Positions 51,968 to 61,654 of a stretch of DNA of 64,000 nucleotides are shown here, one piece after another. This DNA is from Alphaproteobacteria bacterium (lineage in GTDB: Bacteria > Pseudomonadota > Alphaproteobacteria > Caulobacterales > Aquidulcibacteraceae), in the NCBI GenBank assembly GCA_027485915.1, contig JAIXQA010000028.1:1-64000 (forward strand), given 5' to 3'. Both the position numbers and the translations under genes were made by a program. The notes beneath the pieces were generated by a model. It saw only the letters and a program-made list of their open reading frames with translations. It was not told the origin of the DNA and searched no databases. Numbering within the stretch: position 1 is the stretch's first letter; each line of letters starts with the position of its first letter.

Positions 51968-52954
51968 ATGGCTGACTCTCAATCAGCCCGAGCTCCGTCT
52001 CTGTCTGCTAAAGGCCTGTTTAACTTGACCAATCTATTACGCGATTTTGAGTGGAGCTGGACCGGCGTCACGGTACGCAAAACTGGGGCACGTGTGCCCT
52101 TTGATGCGGCGCATTTGAGTGAGATTTTTCACTGGTGTATTTATTTCATCCGAGTTGTGCTGAGCCCCCGCCCGAAAGACGGCCCCCTCATTGGTTTCGC
52201 CCCTGATCCTGCCCGACCATGGTATTTGATTTGGCCCAGCCTTTTCCTAACAGGGGGTCGCGCAGCTGAACCGGGTGAACGGCCGCATGTCTGGATGCAT
52301 TTTGAAGATAGGACGCACAGCGAACCCGTGTCATTGCCCCAAGATGGCGTGCCGCGCTGGAACTTCGATGCCCATGATTTAAGCAAATCGCGCGTCGCTG
52401 CGGCCTTTGAAGAGGCCTTCGGCTATAGTTTAGCGCTTGATCCGCGCCAGCATGAAGGCTTCGCCGTGGAAAAAGGTGAAGCCAATGGCATCCATGATGG
52501 CCGCATTGTCACCCTGCCCTGCGAGCCCAAGCCCGGCAAAGTCTATCAAAAATTGATCAACAACCGAGCTGATGATGGCTTAATAGAAGACTTGCGGACC
52601 CCGACCGTTAACGGCAGCCCTGCATTGGTGTACATTAAGCGCAGACCGGAGCAGGTGCGGTTTTCCAACGACAATACCGAATGCTGGCTCCGCAATGTGG
52701 ATGAGATTTTCTCAAGCGATGAGATTGCTGGGATCGGCCGCTTTTGCAAAATTTTGCGCTTGGATTGGGGGGGACTGGACATTTTGCGCGACCGCAGCAG
52801 CGGGTTGATCTATATTGTTGATGCAAACCGTACCGACATGGGCCCGCCAATCGCGCTACCCTTATCAGAGAAACTAAAAAGTACTTATATTCTGGCGTCT
52901 GCCCTGAAGATAAGCTGCGAGAAAGTCCAGCTGCGCGCTGGTGGAGGCATGTAA
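51968..52954 (+). CDS. hypothetical protein with ATP-grasp-like C-terminus
   Basis: About 328 residues from ATG 51968; a GTG at 51947 is in frame and neither has a clear ribosome site. The C-terminal part (about 190-320) reads like an ATP-grasp nucleotide site: VYQKLINNRADDGLIEDLR, then LRLDWGGLDILRD and IYIVDANRTDMGPP, where the D-x-N pattern fits Mg ligands. The N-terminal part (WTGVTVRKTGARVP; IGFAPDPARPWYLIWPSLFL) has no family I know. Substrate unknown. The TAATG overlap with the next gene couples it to an MBL-fold hydrolase, so a two-step modification or hydrolysis is possible. Confidence 0.65.
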   Translation: MADSQSARAPSLSAKGLFNLTNLLRDFEWSWTGVTVRKTGARVPFDAAHLSEIFHWCIYFIRVVLSPRPKDGPLIGFAPDPARPWYLIWPSLFLTGGRAAEPGERPHVWMHFEDRTHSEPVSLPQDGVPRWNFDAHDLSKSRVAAAFEEAFGYSLALDPRQHEGFAVEKGEANGIHDGRIVTLPCEPKPGKVYQKLINNRADDGLIEDLRTPTVNGSPALVYIKRRPEQVRFSNDNTECWLRNVDEIFSSDEIAGIGRFCKILRLDWGGLDILRDRSSGLIYIVDANRTDMGPPIALPLSEKLKSTYILASALKISCEKVQLRAGGGM

Positions 52955-53853
52955 TGGCTGTTGCGATTCCGTTTGTCCGCGACATCAAATTTGAGTATGG
53001 CCGCGTTGAACAGGTTAGTCCGCTCATCCGACGGGTGATCGCCAATAACCCCGGCCCTTTCACCTTTACCGGCACAGGTGTCTATATCATCGGGCATGGA
53101 GACGTTTGCGTGATTGATCCGGGCCCAGATATGGCGGATCACTTTGACGCCCTGAAACGGGCTTTGGACGGCGAAACAGTCAGCCACGTCCTCGTCACGC
53201 ATTCGCACATGGACCACAGTCCGCTTGCCCATCCTTTAGCGCGTTGGGCGGGCTGTTCTGTCCTTGCTTCAGGTGAAATCCCTCTACCCACAGAGTCGGA
53301 AGTGCGCTTAGAAGCCGGTGATGACATGCGTTTCCGACCAGATTCTGTCCTTCATGATGGAACTTTGATTGAAGGAGAAGGCTGGACCATTGAAGCGATT
53401 GCGACGCCGGGGCATACATCAGGCCACATGTGCTATGCCTTGCAAGAGGAAAACTGCCTCTTCTCTGGCGACCATATTATGGGTTGGTCGACAACGGTCA
53501 TTAGCCCACCAGATGGCGATATGGACGCCTATTTGAACAGCCTTGAAAAGATTGCTGCGCGGCAGTTTACCACCATTTGGCCAACACACGGCCCGCCTAT
53601 TACCGACCCTGCGCCCTTTGTGGCCGCCTATCGGGATCACCGGTTGGATCGGGAAGATCAAATCCTTGCTTGCTTGGCCTCAGGGCATAATAAAGTGAAA
53701 GACATGGTGCCAGTCATGTATGCTGCGGTCGATCAAAGACTGTGGCCGGCAGCATGCCACTCCGTCATGGCGCACATGAGCCGCCTGGTAAAAATCGGGC
53801 GCGTCAGTTGTGACGGCGAGCCTAATATGGATGCGCGCTTCCAATTAGCCTGA
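52954..53853 (+). CDS. MBL-fold metallo-hydrolase (LACTB2-like)
   Basis: 299 residues. The zinc-site motif is complete: VTHSHMDHSPLAH (about 79-91), then GHTSGHMCY (about 155), FSGDHIMGW (about 172) and a late His in WPTHGPP. The N-terminal half starts NPGPFTFTGTGVYIIGHGDVCVIDPGPD; the C-terminal helical domain resembles LACTB2 endoribonuclease-like and glyoxalase-II-like relatives. Substrate unknown. Starts within the stop of the ATP-grasp-like gene (TAATG), so their amounts are linked. Confidence 0.92.
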   Translation: MAVAIPFVRDIKFEYGRVEQVSPLIRRVIANNPGPFTFTGTGVYIIGHGDVCVIDPGPDMADHFDALKRALDGETVSHVLVTHSHMDHSPLAHPLARWAGCSVLASGEIPLPTESEVRLEAGDDMRFRPDSVLHDGTLIEGEGWTIEAIATPGHTSGHMCYALQEENCLFSGDHIMGWSTTVISPPDGDMDAYLNSLEKIAARQFTTIWPTHGPPITDPAPFVAAYRDHRLDREDQILACLASGHNKVKDMVPVMYAAVDQRLWPAACHSVMAHMSRLVKIGRVSCDGEPNMDARFQLA

Positions 53854-53858
53854 TGAGG

Positions 53859-54320
53859 TTAGAAATCGGGAATGGTTCGCTTTTCGCCCTTAGGATGGAC
53901 GATCACCAAGGTCTGACGGTCATATTCTAAATTGGCCTGTAGTTCGCGCAACTTATCTTCTTCACCAGCCAAGATATTGGTATAGCGCCATTTTGTGCCA
54001 TCGTGGAAAACCACGTAACCGCACACATTGGTCACACATTCAGGCTTTTTGACCAATTCTCCATAGCCTTCCACCAATGGCGGGTTTCGCTCATCAAACT
54101 TCTGAGCACGGACCCTGAAACCCCAGACGATCACCACATCAACCGGGCGGTCTGAGGCTGTCCGAGTCGAGGAAGCGCCCGTCGTGGGTGTTTCAGCCGC
54201 TTCGCTTACAGCAGTCGAACTTGTTGCGGCCTTGCTAGCAGTTGCCGCAAAGCTGTCTGTCGTCACGCTAAAAATGGTGGCCGTAAGGACTGCCGCACAC
54301 ATAAGAGAGGTGATTTTCAT
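53859..54320 (-). CDS. hypothetical exported protein
   Basis: 153 residues from ATG 54320 (MKITSLMCAAVLTATIFSV). Signal peptide about 1-25. A Thr/Ser/Ala-rich linker (about 26-55) precedes a domain with VVIVWGFRVRAQKF, a CVTNVC pair and KWRYTNILAGEEDKLRE. Function unknown. Convergent with the MBL-fold gene and divergent from the sulfatase gene. The mature part seems soluble and periplasmic. Confidence 0.75.
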   Translation of the reverse strand: MKITSLMCAAVLTATIFSVTTDSFAATASKAATSSTAVSEAAETPTTGASSTRTASDRPVDVVIVWGFRVRAQKFDERNPPLVEGYGELVKKPECVTNVCGYVVFHDGTKWRYTNILAGEEDKLRELQANLEYDRQTLVIVHPKGEKRTIPDF

Positions 54321-54538
54321 GGGTTGCCTGATCCCACCAAGTGCCAGATGAGTCAATTACCAATGTGTAATTTGGGGCGTCTGGCCGTTTGTGTGCGAAC
54401 CGTCCAGATGATTTCCCCTAGCCGTTGCACATCACTTCAGCAACGGAACGCCGTGCTTGCACTTGTGTGTAGGAATGCCATGATAGTCCGAAATACAAAG
54501 CGCACATGCCGCACTGAAAAATAAATCTGGGGGAAACG

Positions 54539-56185
54539 ATGAGCAAATGGAAGATTGCAGCAGCAAGTGCTGCGGTGCTTTTGGCGGGTGCCTTTGTCGG
54601 CCTTAAATTCTTCCCCATCCAGATCGCAGCGGCTGTCGACAAAATTCGAAATCCAGTCGCGCCCACCCAAAGTGTCGTTTGGGAAAAAGGTCCAACTGCG
54701 CCGCTAGCAGGTCAGCGTCCGCCCAATATCATCCTAATCGTAGCCGATGATTTGGGGATTAATGATCTGACTTCCACCGGTAAAGGCGTTGCCAACGGGC
54801 TTGTCCCCACGCCCAATATTGATGCGCTGGCCAAAGAAGGTGCACAATTCAATGTGGGCTATGCAGGCAATGCCACCTGCTCCCCTTCCCGTGCCGCCTT
54901 AATGACAGGGCGCTACCCCGCCAGATTCGGCTTTGAGTTTACAGCCGTCCCCAAGGCCTTTGCGCGCAATTTGGGCGTGCCTGTTGAAGGCCGATTGCAT
55001 CAGCCGATCTATCATGCCGAGCGCGAAGCCGAGATGCCGACTATGGAAAACATGGGTGTTCCCGCAGACCAGATCACCATCGCTGAGCTACTCAAGGGCA
55101 AAGGCTATCGAACTTTGCATGTTGGCAAATGGCATTTGGGTGAAGCGCCTAAATTGCGGCCAGAAGCCCAAGGCTTTGATGAGAGCTTGGGATTTATGTT
55201 TGGTGCTGGCAAGTTTCTGCCAGATAATCATCCAGACGTTGTCAATGCCAAGCTACCGTTTGATCCGATTGACCGTTTTCTATGGATCTTTGGCACGGAT
55301 GCTGTTCAGAAAGATGGCGGCCAAAGATTCCACGTCGGCGAATATATGACCGACTATTTTACCCATCAAGCCGTTGCCGCGATCGAAGCCAATGCCAACC
55401 GGCCCTTCTTCCTTTATCTTGCCTACAATGCGCCCCATACGCCATTGCAGGCCAAGCGTGAAGACTTTGACGCTCTATCCGGGATTAAGGATCACAATAC
55501 GCGCGTATATGGGGCGATGATCCGAGCCTTAGATCGCGGTGTTGGCGAAGTGCTTGCGGCCCTCAAGAAGAATGGCTTGGATGATAACACACTGATTGTG
55601 TTTACCAGCGATAATGGCGGGGCGTGGTATGTTGGCCTGCCAGACATCAACCAGCCCTATCGCGGATGGAAAGCAACCTTCTTTGAAGGCGGGATACGGG
55701 TGCCCTATTTCATGCGCTGGCCCGGTAGGATTGAGGCCGGTCAAAAGCTGGTCATGCCCGCGCACCATCTTGATTTTTATGGCACGGCAGCCGCAATCGC
55801 CGGCGCGCAAGTCCCCCAAGATCGCAAGATGGACACGGTCAATCTGATGCCATTCCTGACGGGCACCCCCCAACTGTCCGAGCGGACCTTGTTTTGGCGT
55901 TCCGGCGCATACCGAGTTGTGCGTCAGGGGGATTGGAAACTGCAGGTCGCCGAAAATCCGAATAAGGCTTGGCTGTTTAACTTGGCGACTGACCCAACCG
56001 AGCGAAAAAACTTGGCAGAGTCCGCCCCCAAGCGTGTAGCGGCCATGAAGGCCTTGCTACAGGCCCACGACGGCGAAATGCCCAAACCCTTGTGGCCAGC
56101 CTTGGTCGAAGATGCCATCCGCATCGATGTGCCCCTAAACGCATCTTGGAAGCCCGATCAGGAATATGTCTATTGGGCGAATTGA
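54539..56185 (+). CDS. sulfatase (arylsulfatase family, exported)
   Basis: 548 residues. An N-terminal hydrophobic segment (about 8-24) acts as anchor or signal. Metal ligands D70-D71 are in NIILIVADDLG. C114 in ATCSPSRAALMTGRYP is the C-x-P-S-R site whose Cys is converted to formylglycine, so a formylglycine-generating or anSME enzyme is needed (none in this window). Later motifs: LHVGKWHLGE, FFLYLAYNAPHTPLQ and VFTSDNGG with Asp-Asn metal ligands. The substrate class is unknown; sulfated algal polysaccharide is a possibility given the TonB receptors, but this is inference. Confidence 0.93.
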   Translation: MSKWKIAAASAAVLLAGAFVGLKFFPIQIAAAVDKIRNPVAPTQSVVWEKGPTAPLAGQRPPNIILIVADDLGINDLTSTGKGVANGLVPTPNIDALAKEGAQFNVGYAGNATCSPSRAALMTGRYPARFGFEFTAVPKAFARNLGVPVEGRLHQPIYHAEREAEMPTMENMGVPADQITIAELLKGKGYRTLHVGKWHLGEAPKLRPEAQGFDESLGFMFGAGKFLPDNHPDVVNAKLPFDPIDRFLWIFGTDAVQKDGGQRFHVGEYMTDYFTHQAVAAIEANANRPFFLYLAYNAPHTPLQAKREDFDALSGIKDHNTRVYGAMIRALDRGVGEVLAALKKNGLDDNTLIVFTSDNGGAWYVGLPDINQPYRGWKATFFEGGIRVPYFMRWPGRIEAGQKLVMPAHHLDFYGTAAAIAGAQVPQDRKMDTVNLMPFLTGTPQLSERTLFWRSGAYRVVRQGDWKLQVAENPNKAWLFNLATDPTERKNLAESAPKRVAAMKALLQAHDGEMPKPLWPALVEDAIRIDVPLNASWKPDQEYVYWAN

Positions 56186-56443
56186 GGTTGTGCGGGCCAC
56201 GTCCTAAAATGCTATTTGGACAGGAAAGCGGCGCTCAAACCATGCGGCTCTCGCGAACTGATTTTCGCTTTGAACAACCTTTGTCATACGCCACGTTGAG
56301 GCTTTGGCTTTGTGCGAATTTGCGCGCGGGAGGAGAATTGCCGGACGGCTTCAAGGTGGGCGACGCAAGGCTTAGAGCCGATCTCAGTCGAAGAAGCCCT
56401 CAAGCTTGACTTGCTTCGGATGTGACAGCTCCCACCGCCCACA

Positions 56444-57256
56444 TCACCCCTTCACTGCGGCCAGCAAGGCCTCGATGCGCTTGGCATTCGCACCCAGATC
56501 AGAGATGCCGACACGGCTGACCGAGCGCATATCGACAGCAGAGCCGGTGCCGTCTGGGGTTACGACCAGAACCACATCATCCTTAAAGCCGAACCAAAAG
56601 CTCTCCACGCTTGCCTCCAGCCGGAGCTTTGCGGGATCTTGTGTCACGAGCGTCCACCCCTTGGCTTTCATGGCAGCCTCTGCCTTTTTGTACGCCTCTG
56701 CGGGCGGAGTGGTGGCAAGTTTAAGCGTTTTGATTGCGGGATAGGCTTCGGCTTGGATATCATCCAAAGCCCGGCCAGACCAAGGCGAGAGGCGGGCCTT
56801 GTTGAAGGGCACGGTTGCATCCTTGGGGGCGATAATCGGATTCGACTTGGGCCCACGCGCTGCCATGACGGTTGGTGAGAACGTTAGGGGCGCCGCGGTA
56901 TTGGTTGAGATGTCATGGATAGGAGGGACGGCGCGCGCCGCAGAAATCGCTGAAAACGCCATACCGGCTGCGCCCAGTGCAACCACCCACATAAAACCCA
57001 AAGCGGCAAACCCGGCGCGCGGTTTAATGAAGACCACCAAGAGACTGGTGATAAAGGTTAAGACGATTAAGACGCCGATCAAGGGTACGCCCATACCGCC
57101 AATCATCTTCACAAGACCGATGGTCCAGGGCCAAAGGCCAAACTTGGTACCCAGCGCTGCCACCATAAACCAGATGGGCACGAAAATGGCCAAAGCGACG
57201 CCAATCATCAAAACGACGCTGCGCGCTTTTGTGAAACGAGATTGTGCCTCGGCCAT
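56444..57256 (-). CDS. DUF1499 domain membrane protein
   Basis: 270 residues. Four apparent spans in the N-terminal half (about 13-38, 43-70, 74-88 and 90-105). The C-terminal DUF1499 domain (about 150-265) has YPAIKTLKLATTPPAEAYKKA, AMKAKGWTLV, LRLEASVESFWFGFKDDVVLVV and DMRSVSRVGISDLGANAKRI. The family function is unknown. GGGGAGAG precedes the start. A terminator hairpin lies between this gene and the acyl-CoA ligase upstream, so it is transcribed on its own. It is convergent with the sulfatase gene; the 258 bases between (56186-56443) show nothing convincing. Confidence 0.92.
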   Translation of the reverse strand: MAEAQSRFTKARSVVLMIGVALAIFVPIWFMVAALGTKFGLWPWTIGLVKMIGGMGVPLIGVLIVLTFITSLLVVFIKPRAGFAALGFMWVVALGAAGMAFSAISAARAVPPIHDISTNTAAPLTFSPTVMAARGPKSNPIIAPKDATVPFNKARLSPWSGRALDDIQAEAYPAIKTLKLATTPPAEAYKKAEAAMKAKGWTLVTQDPAKLRLEASVESFWFGFKDDVVLVVTPDGTGSAVDMRSVSRVGISDLGANAKRIEALLAAVKG

Positions 57257-57269
57257 CTTACTCTCCCCG

Positions 57270-57299
57270 AAATAGAAAAGGCCGCTTAGGCAGCGGCCT
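57270..57299 (-). terminator. terminator downstream of the acyl-CoA ligase gene
   Basis: Minus strand: AGGCCGCT-GCCTA-AGCGGCCT followed by TTTCTATTTC. Perfect 8-bp stem and U-rich tail, located between the acyl-CoA ligase and DUF1499 genes. Confidence 0.82.
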
Positions 57300-57345
57300 A
57301 GTGCACCTACGTTAGAGTGCCCCTGATCCGAGGTAAAGGCATGTT

Positions 57346-57372
57346 GGGCCAGAACTCAGTCTGTTCTGGCCC
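57346..57372 (-). repeat. stem-loop just after the acyl-CoA ligase stop
   Basis: GGGCCAGAAC (57346-57355) and GTTCTGGCCC (57363-57372) form a perfect 10-bp stem with a 7-base loop and no U-run. Thirteen bases downstream of the stop codon. Probably protects the mRNA end ahead of the terminator at 57270-57299. Confidence 0.6.
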
Positions 57373-57384
57373 ATCTAACTGTGA

Positions 57385-59019
57385 TTACGATGCTTTTGCA
57401 GTTGGCAGATCGTAATTTGCAAAGGTTTCACGCAAGGCCAACTTGTTGATCTTGCCAGTCGCACCCAGTGGGATCGCTTCAACAAATTGAACGTCGTCTG
57501 GCATCCACCATTTGGCGATTTTGCCATCGAGGTAGGCAAGCACTTCTTCCTTGGTGGGGGCAGCACCTTTGGCGGGTTCAATGATCAGCAAAGGACGCTC
57601 ATCCCACTTGGGATGATATTTGCCAATTACGGCTGCAACGGCCACACCGGGTGCACCCACCGCGACGTTTTCGACATCGATGGAGCTGATCCACTCGCCG
57701 CCCGACTTGATCACGTCCTTGGCGCGGTCTGTGATCTGCATGAAGCCGGCTTGGTCAATCGTTGCCACGTCGCCCGTGTCAAAGAAGCCATCCTTGTCAA
57801 GGACATTGCCGCCCTCACCTTTGAAATAGCCAGCTGCAATGGCGGCACCACGCACCACAAGATTGCCGAAGGTTTCACCGTCCCGAGGGGCTTCAACGCC
57901 TTCGCGCAAGATCTTGATTTCAACACCAAATGGTGGACGACCTTGTTTCAGCTTGGTCTTGATCTTTTCGTCATGGGTCATGTTGTCTGCATCGGGGCCG
58001 AGCGAACCCAGAGTGCCCAGGGGCGAGGTTTCTGTCATGCCCCAAGCGTGAAGGACTTCGACGCCATATTTTTCCTCAAACAGACGCATGATGCGCTCTG
58101 GGACGGCGGAACCACCAATAGCGACTTTCTTCAGCGTGGAGAGCTTGGAATTGGTGGATTCCAAATGCTGCAACAGCATCATCCAAACGGTTGGAACCGC
58201 CGCCGAGAAGGTCACGCTTTCGGTTTCCAGCAATTCATAGATGGAGGCACCATCCATCTTTGCGCCTGGCATCACCATTTTCGCGCCAGCAGCTGGAGCC
58301 GACAGAGCCACACCCCACGCATTGGCGTGGAACATAGGCACCACGGGCAAGATCACGTCGCGGGCACCAAGGCCCATGACGTCCTTCTGCATGGTCAAAA
58401 GCGTGTGCAGCACGTTGGAGCGGTGCGAATAGAGCACGCCCTTTGGATTGCCAGTCGTGCCCGAGGTGTAGCACAGGCCAGCAGCGGTGTTTTCGTCAAA
58501 CCCGCCCCACTTGGCTTCGGCGCTATGGCCTTCAATCCAAGTTTCATAGTCGATTGCGCCTTTCAAGCTGCAGGCCGGCATGTGATCCTTATCGGTCAAG
58601 ACCACATAGCGGGTCACCGGGCTCAACTTATCCTTCAGAGCCTCTAGAATGGGCAGGAAGGTCAAGTCGGTGAAGATGATCTTATCTTCGGCATGATTGA
58701 CGATATAAACCAATTGCTCGGGGAACAGGCGTGGGTTCAAGGTGTGCAGGACTACGCCCAAGCCCATCGCGCCATACCAAACTTCCATGTGGCGGCCAGA
58801 GTTCCACGCCAAGGTCGCAACGCGATCACCCAGCTTGATCCCTTCGGCCAAAAGCGCATTGGAGACCTTCTTCGCGCGGGTATTGATGTCGCTATAAGTG
58901 GTGCGAACGATTGGCCCCTCAACCGAGCGGGTCACGACTTCACGGCGACCGTGATTGATCGCGGCATGATCCATGATCTTATCGACGGTCAGTGGCCAAT
59001 TTTGCATTAAACCGAGCAT
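57385..59019 (-). CDS. acyl-CoA synthetase (AMP-binding, FadD-like)
   Basis: About 544 residues from ATG 59019 ([16 protein letters not shown]); the frame opens at 59058. ANL-family motifs: the phosphate loop [20 protein letters not shown] (about 178-198), [12 protein letters not shown] (about 335), [13 protein letters not shown] (about 415), the Lys-containing hinge [16 protein letters not shown] (about 437) and the C-terminal catalytic Lys in [10 protein letters not shown]. It activates fatty or other carboxylic acids to CoA thioesters for degradation. It is upstream-adjacent to no beta-oxidation gene here. A terminator follows. Confidence 0.93.
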   Translation of the reverse strand: MLGLMQNWPLTVDKIMDHAAINHGRREVVTRSVEGPIVRTTYSDINTRAKKVSNALLAEGIKLGDRVATLAWNSGRHMEVWYGAMGLGVVLHTLNPRLFPEQLVYIVNHAEDKIIFTDLTFLPILEALKDKLSPVTRYVVLTDKDHMPACSLKGAIDYETWIEGHSAEAKWGGFDENTAAGLCYTSGTTGNPKGVLYSHRSNVLHTLLTMQKDVMGLGARDVILPVVPMFHANAWGVALSAPAAGAKMVMPGAKMDGASIYELLETESVTFSAAVPTVWMMLLQHLESTNSKLSTLKKVAIGGSAVPERIMRLFEEKYGVEVLHAWGMTETSPLGTLGSLGPDADNMTHDEKIKTKLKQGRPPFGVEIKILREGVEAPRDGETFGNLVVRGAAIAAGYFKGEGGNVLDKDGFFDTGDVATIDQAGFMQITDRAKDVIKSGGEWISSIDVENVAVGAPGVAVAAVIGKYHPKWDERPLLIIEPAKGAAPTKEEVLAYLDGKIAKWWMPDDVQFVEAIPLGATGKINKLALRETFANYDLPTAKAS

Positions 59020-59181
59020 GAGTATCTCCCAAATTTTTGGCTGGCCGATATACGGCATGTGCGCCGGCCAATTCCGTGAAACGGCCGATTTTGGCCCTTC
59101 CTAAGGCTTGAAGCGCCCACGTCAACTAGGCAGGGGCCAGCGCATCATCACAAGGCTGTTGATTAGGCTGGCAAAGGAAGC

Positions 59182-60042
59182 CTAAGGCAGCAGCGACAGG
59201 CTCTTGCCAACGACGCGGTCAACCATGCGCGGAGGCAGGAAACGGGCGAGCCACCAATTCACAAGCTTATTGGGCACGGGCGCGTAGCGGGTTTTGGGAT
59301 TGGCGGTCGTGAGTGCCTCTTCCACCAAATTGGCAACCACGCTGACTTCAAGGCCTTCTTGGTCCATGGCCGCCAAGGATTGGGTGAGGCGCTCTAAAGG
59401 CTTGCCCCAGATCGTGTCATTATATTTGTTGCCCCCGGCTGCCGCTCCCTTCTCCCAAATCGGCGTCTTCACGGCACCGGGGCCCACAACAATTACATCA
59501 ATGCCAACCAACAAAAGCTCCCGCCGGAGGCTGTCGGAGAAACCTTCAACGGCGTGTTTGGCCGCAACATAAGCGGCGGTGAACGGATAGCCGAATTTGC
59601 CCGAGACCGATGTGATATTCAGAATTCTGCCCTTGGGTCCTGTCCGGGTTGGATCCGCGCCCAAGAGCGGCGCAAATACGCGGCAACAGCGCACCACGCC
59701 CATGAAATTGATGTTCATGACCTGCTCAATCTCGCCCAAGGGTTGGATTAAGGCAGGCCCGGGCAGTGCAATCCCGGCATTGTTCACAAGGCCCGCCAAG
59801 GTGCGCCCTGCAAGAGCGTCACCAATGGTCAAAGCGGCGGCTTCGATGGCAGCCATGTCTGAGACGTCAAACAAGACAGCCCGGCCATTGGCCCCAAAAG
59901 CGGCATTCAAGGCGTCGGCATCGGCCTGTTTACGAACCGAAGCAAAGACATAATGGCCCTGGGCCACCAGACGGTCAGCAATAGCTCGACCAATACCGGT
60001 CGAAGCCCCTGTGACCAGAAAGGCCTTTTGATCTGCGCGCAT
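59182..60042 (-). CDS. SDR family NAD(P)-dependent oxidoreductase
   Basis: About 286 residues from ATG 60042 (MRADQKAFLVTGASTGIG). Rossmann motif TGASTGIG (about 12-19), the NNAG-type LVNNAGIA near 88, catalytic Ser in NITSVSG and the Tyr-x3-Lys pair in AAYVAAKHA (about 157). After the substrate loop the C-terminus has LARFLPPRMVDRVVGK. Substrate not predictable; classical SDRs act on alcohols, sterols or acyl chains. It is downstream of pdxH on the same strand with a 38-base gap. Confidence 0.92.
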   Translation of the reverse strand: MRADQKAFLVTGASTGIGRAIADRLVAQGHYVFASVRKQADADALNAAFGANGRAVLFDVSDMAAIEAAALTIGDALAGRTLAGLVNNAGIALPGPALIQPLGEIEQVMNINFMGVVRCCRVFAPLLGADPTRTGPKGRILNITSVSGKFGYPFTAAYVAAKHAVEGFSDSLRRELLLVGIDVIVVGPGAVKTPIWEKGAAAGGNKYNDTIWGKPLERLTQSLAAMDQEGLEVSVVANLVEEALTTANPKTRYAPVPNKLVNWWLARFLPPRMVDRVVGKSLSLLP

Positions 60043-60080
60043 AAGTGCCACTTTCTGAAACGAAGCGAAGTTAAATCGCT

Positions 60081-60749
60081 CTACGGATAGAGCTTCGAAG
60101 TGGACCATGGTGCCGTGGCATCGGTCCGCATAAACTCTAAACGATCATGCAAGCGAAATGGACGGTCGCGCCAGAATTCAATGCGTGTGGGGATCAGGCG
60201 GAAGCCTGACCAGAAGTCCGGACGGGGAACCTCACCAATCCCAAACTTCAAGGCATAGCTCGCCACATTTTTCTCCAACGCAAAGCGGTCCTCTAACGGG
60301 CGCGATTGCGCACTTGCCCAAGCGCCGATCCGGCTGTCGCGGGCGCGGGAGGCAAAATAGGCATCAGCTTCTTCTTGGCTGACAGCGGCAATCGCGCCCC
60401 GTACGCGGACTTGCCGACGTAGGCTCTTCCAATGAAAGCAGAGCGCGGCTTGGGGATTTTCAGCCAATTGCTGGCCCTTATAGCTTTCCAGATTGGTATA
60501 AAAAACAAATCCTTGCTGGTCAAAATCCTTCAAAAGCACCATGCGCACGTCCGGCAGGCCCGTCGTGTCGGCGGTCGACAATGCCATCGCATTGGGATCA
60601 TTTATCTCCTTTTCCTTGGCCTCTTTCAGCCATGTGCCAAACAGCTCAAATGGGTCAGAATCAGGGTCGAGCATAGGCACGGTATCGACAGCTGCGGCTT
60701 GATACTCGGCCTCAGACGGGGTCGGGGGGATCAGGGTGTTGGAGGTCAT
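60081..60749 (-). CDS. pdxH: pyridoxamine 5'-phosphate oxidase
   Basis: Oxidises pyridoxamine/pyridoxine phosphate to pyridoxal phosphate using FMN. 222 residues from ATG 60749 ([13 protein letters not shown]). The frame extends to 60842 with no PdxH-like sequence, so it is not used. Motifs: [45 protein letters not shown] (FMN site), [38 protein letters not shown] and the C-terminal signature [14 protein letters not shown]. Complete. Divergent from the J-domain gene, a layout common in alphaproteobacteria. Confidence 0.97.
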   Translation of the reverse strand: MTSNTLIPPTPSEAEYQAAAVDTVPMLDPDSDPFELFGTWLKEAKEKEINDPNAMALSTADTTGLPDVRMVLLKDFDQQGFVFYTNLESYKGQQLAENPQAALCFHWKSLRRQVRVRGAIAAVSQEEADAYFASRARDSRIGAWASAQSRPLEDRFALEKNVASYALKFGIGEVPRPDFWSGFRLIPTRIEFWRDRPFRLHDRLEFMRTDATAPWSTSKLYP

Positions 60750-60918
60750 GCCGCCAATGTAGTGCACGGCCCCCCTTTCGCCAACTCGCGGCCTCAAATG
60801 GACCTCACGGGGACTTGAAAAAATGCACCGCCTTGCCTGCAAAAACCAATGGGCAAAAAGTGAAATTTAACGACTGAGTTTACACGCCGTTAACCGTGCC
60901 GAGACGATGGTCTGCGCC

Positions 60919-61647
60919 ATGTCTTCACCCTATGCCATCCTCGGGCTAGAGCCCAATGCTGATCCCCGCGCCGCCAAGGCTGCGTTTCATGCTGTCGCCA
61001 AAGCGTGCCATCCAGACGTCAATTCTGACCCACAAGCACGACAGCGTTTCGAGGAGGCCCGGGAAGCGTATCGGGTGATCACGCTCGGTGCCGCCTCGGC
61101 CGACATTGGCCGTGTTGGCAGCCCGCGCGCTGGCCGCATGACCGAAATTGACTTGGAAGTTTCTGTTTGGATCGCGGCTCGTGGCGGCTCTGTCAAAGGC
61201 TCCTGCCCGCTAGGGAAAGCCAGCGTCCGCGTGCCAGCCGGTGCCCGCTCCGGAGACCGCATTATCGCCCGCATCGGCAAGACCGATGTTGCTTGCGTCA
61301 TTCGGATTGAAGATACAGACGGCTTTGAGATTGATGGCGGCAATATCGTGACCACGCTAACCCTATCAGCAGCCCAAGCTAAATCTGGCGGTGGGGTTGA
61401 GATCGAAACACCCATGGGTCGTTTACGCCTGAATGTGCCAAAAGATAGTCAGGATGGCGACCGCCTGTTGGTTGCTGGCCGCGGCCTGCCGGCCACCAAT
61501 GGCCGCCCTGCTGGCGACCTCTACCTCGATGTCGAAATCATTGAAACGATGACGGACCGTGCGGTCGCAGCTTTAGACAAAATCCTCGCCAAAGCCCGTC
61601 GCCCGCGGGCTGGCGGTGGCCTATTTGGTCAAGATCAAGTCGCCTAA
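60919..61647 (+). CDS. J-domain protein with DnaJ C-terminal domains
   Basis: About 242 residues from ATG 60919; an ATG at 60907 is in frame. J domain about 1-55 (SPYAILGLEPNADPRAA) with the intact HPD in AKACHPDVNSD. Then directly two DnaJ C-terminal domains (EIDLEVSVWIAARGG to the end; VRVPAGARSGDRI, LNVPKDSQDGDRLLVAGRGLP). The Gly/Phe-rich region and cysteine zinc centre of DnaJ are absent, giving a short CbpA/DnaJ-type cochaperone for DnaK. It is divergent from pdxH. Confidence 0.9.
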   Translation: MSSPYAILGLEPNADPRAAKAAFHAVAKACHPDVNSDPQARQRFEEAREAYRVITLGAASADIGRVGSPRAGRMTEIDLEVSVWIAARGGSVKGSCPLGKASVRVPAGARSGDRIIARIGKTDVACVIRIEDTDGFEIDGGNIVTTLTLSAAQAKSGGGVEIETPMGRLRLNVPKDSQDGDRLLVAGRGLPATNGRPAGDLYLDVEIIETMTDRAVAALDKILAKARRPRAGGGLFGQDQVA

Positions 61648-61654
61648 GGGCGCG

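Noticed and set aside
56092-56409. Possible small gene after the sulfatase (MRLSRTDFRFEQPLSY segment from about 56240)
   Set aside because: No ribosome site and no recognisable family; could be a decayed remnant but nothing supports it.
57487-58647. 386-residue plus-strand open frame
   Set aside because: It is antisense to the acyl-CoA ligase, whose motifs are complete. The frame lacks recognisable domains and arises from codon bias.
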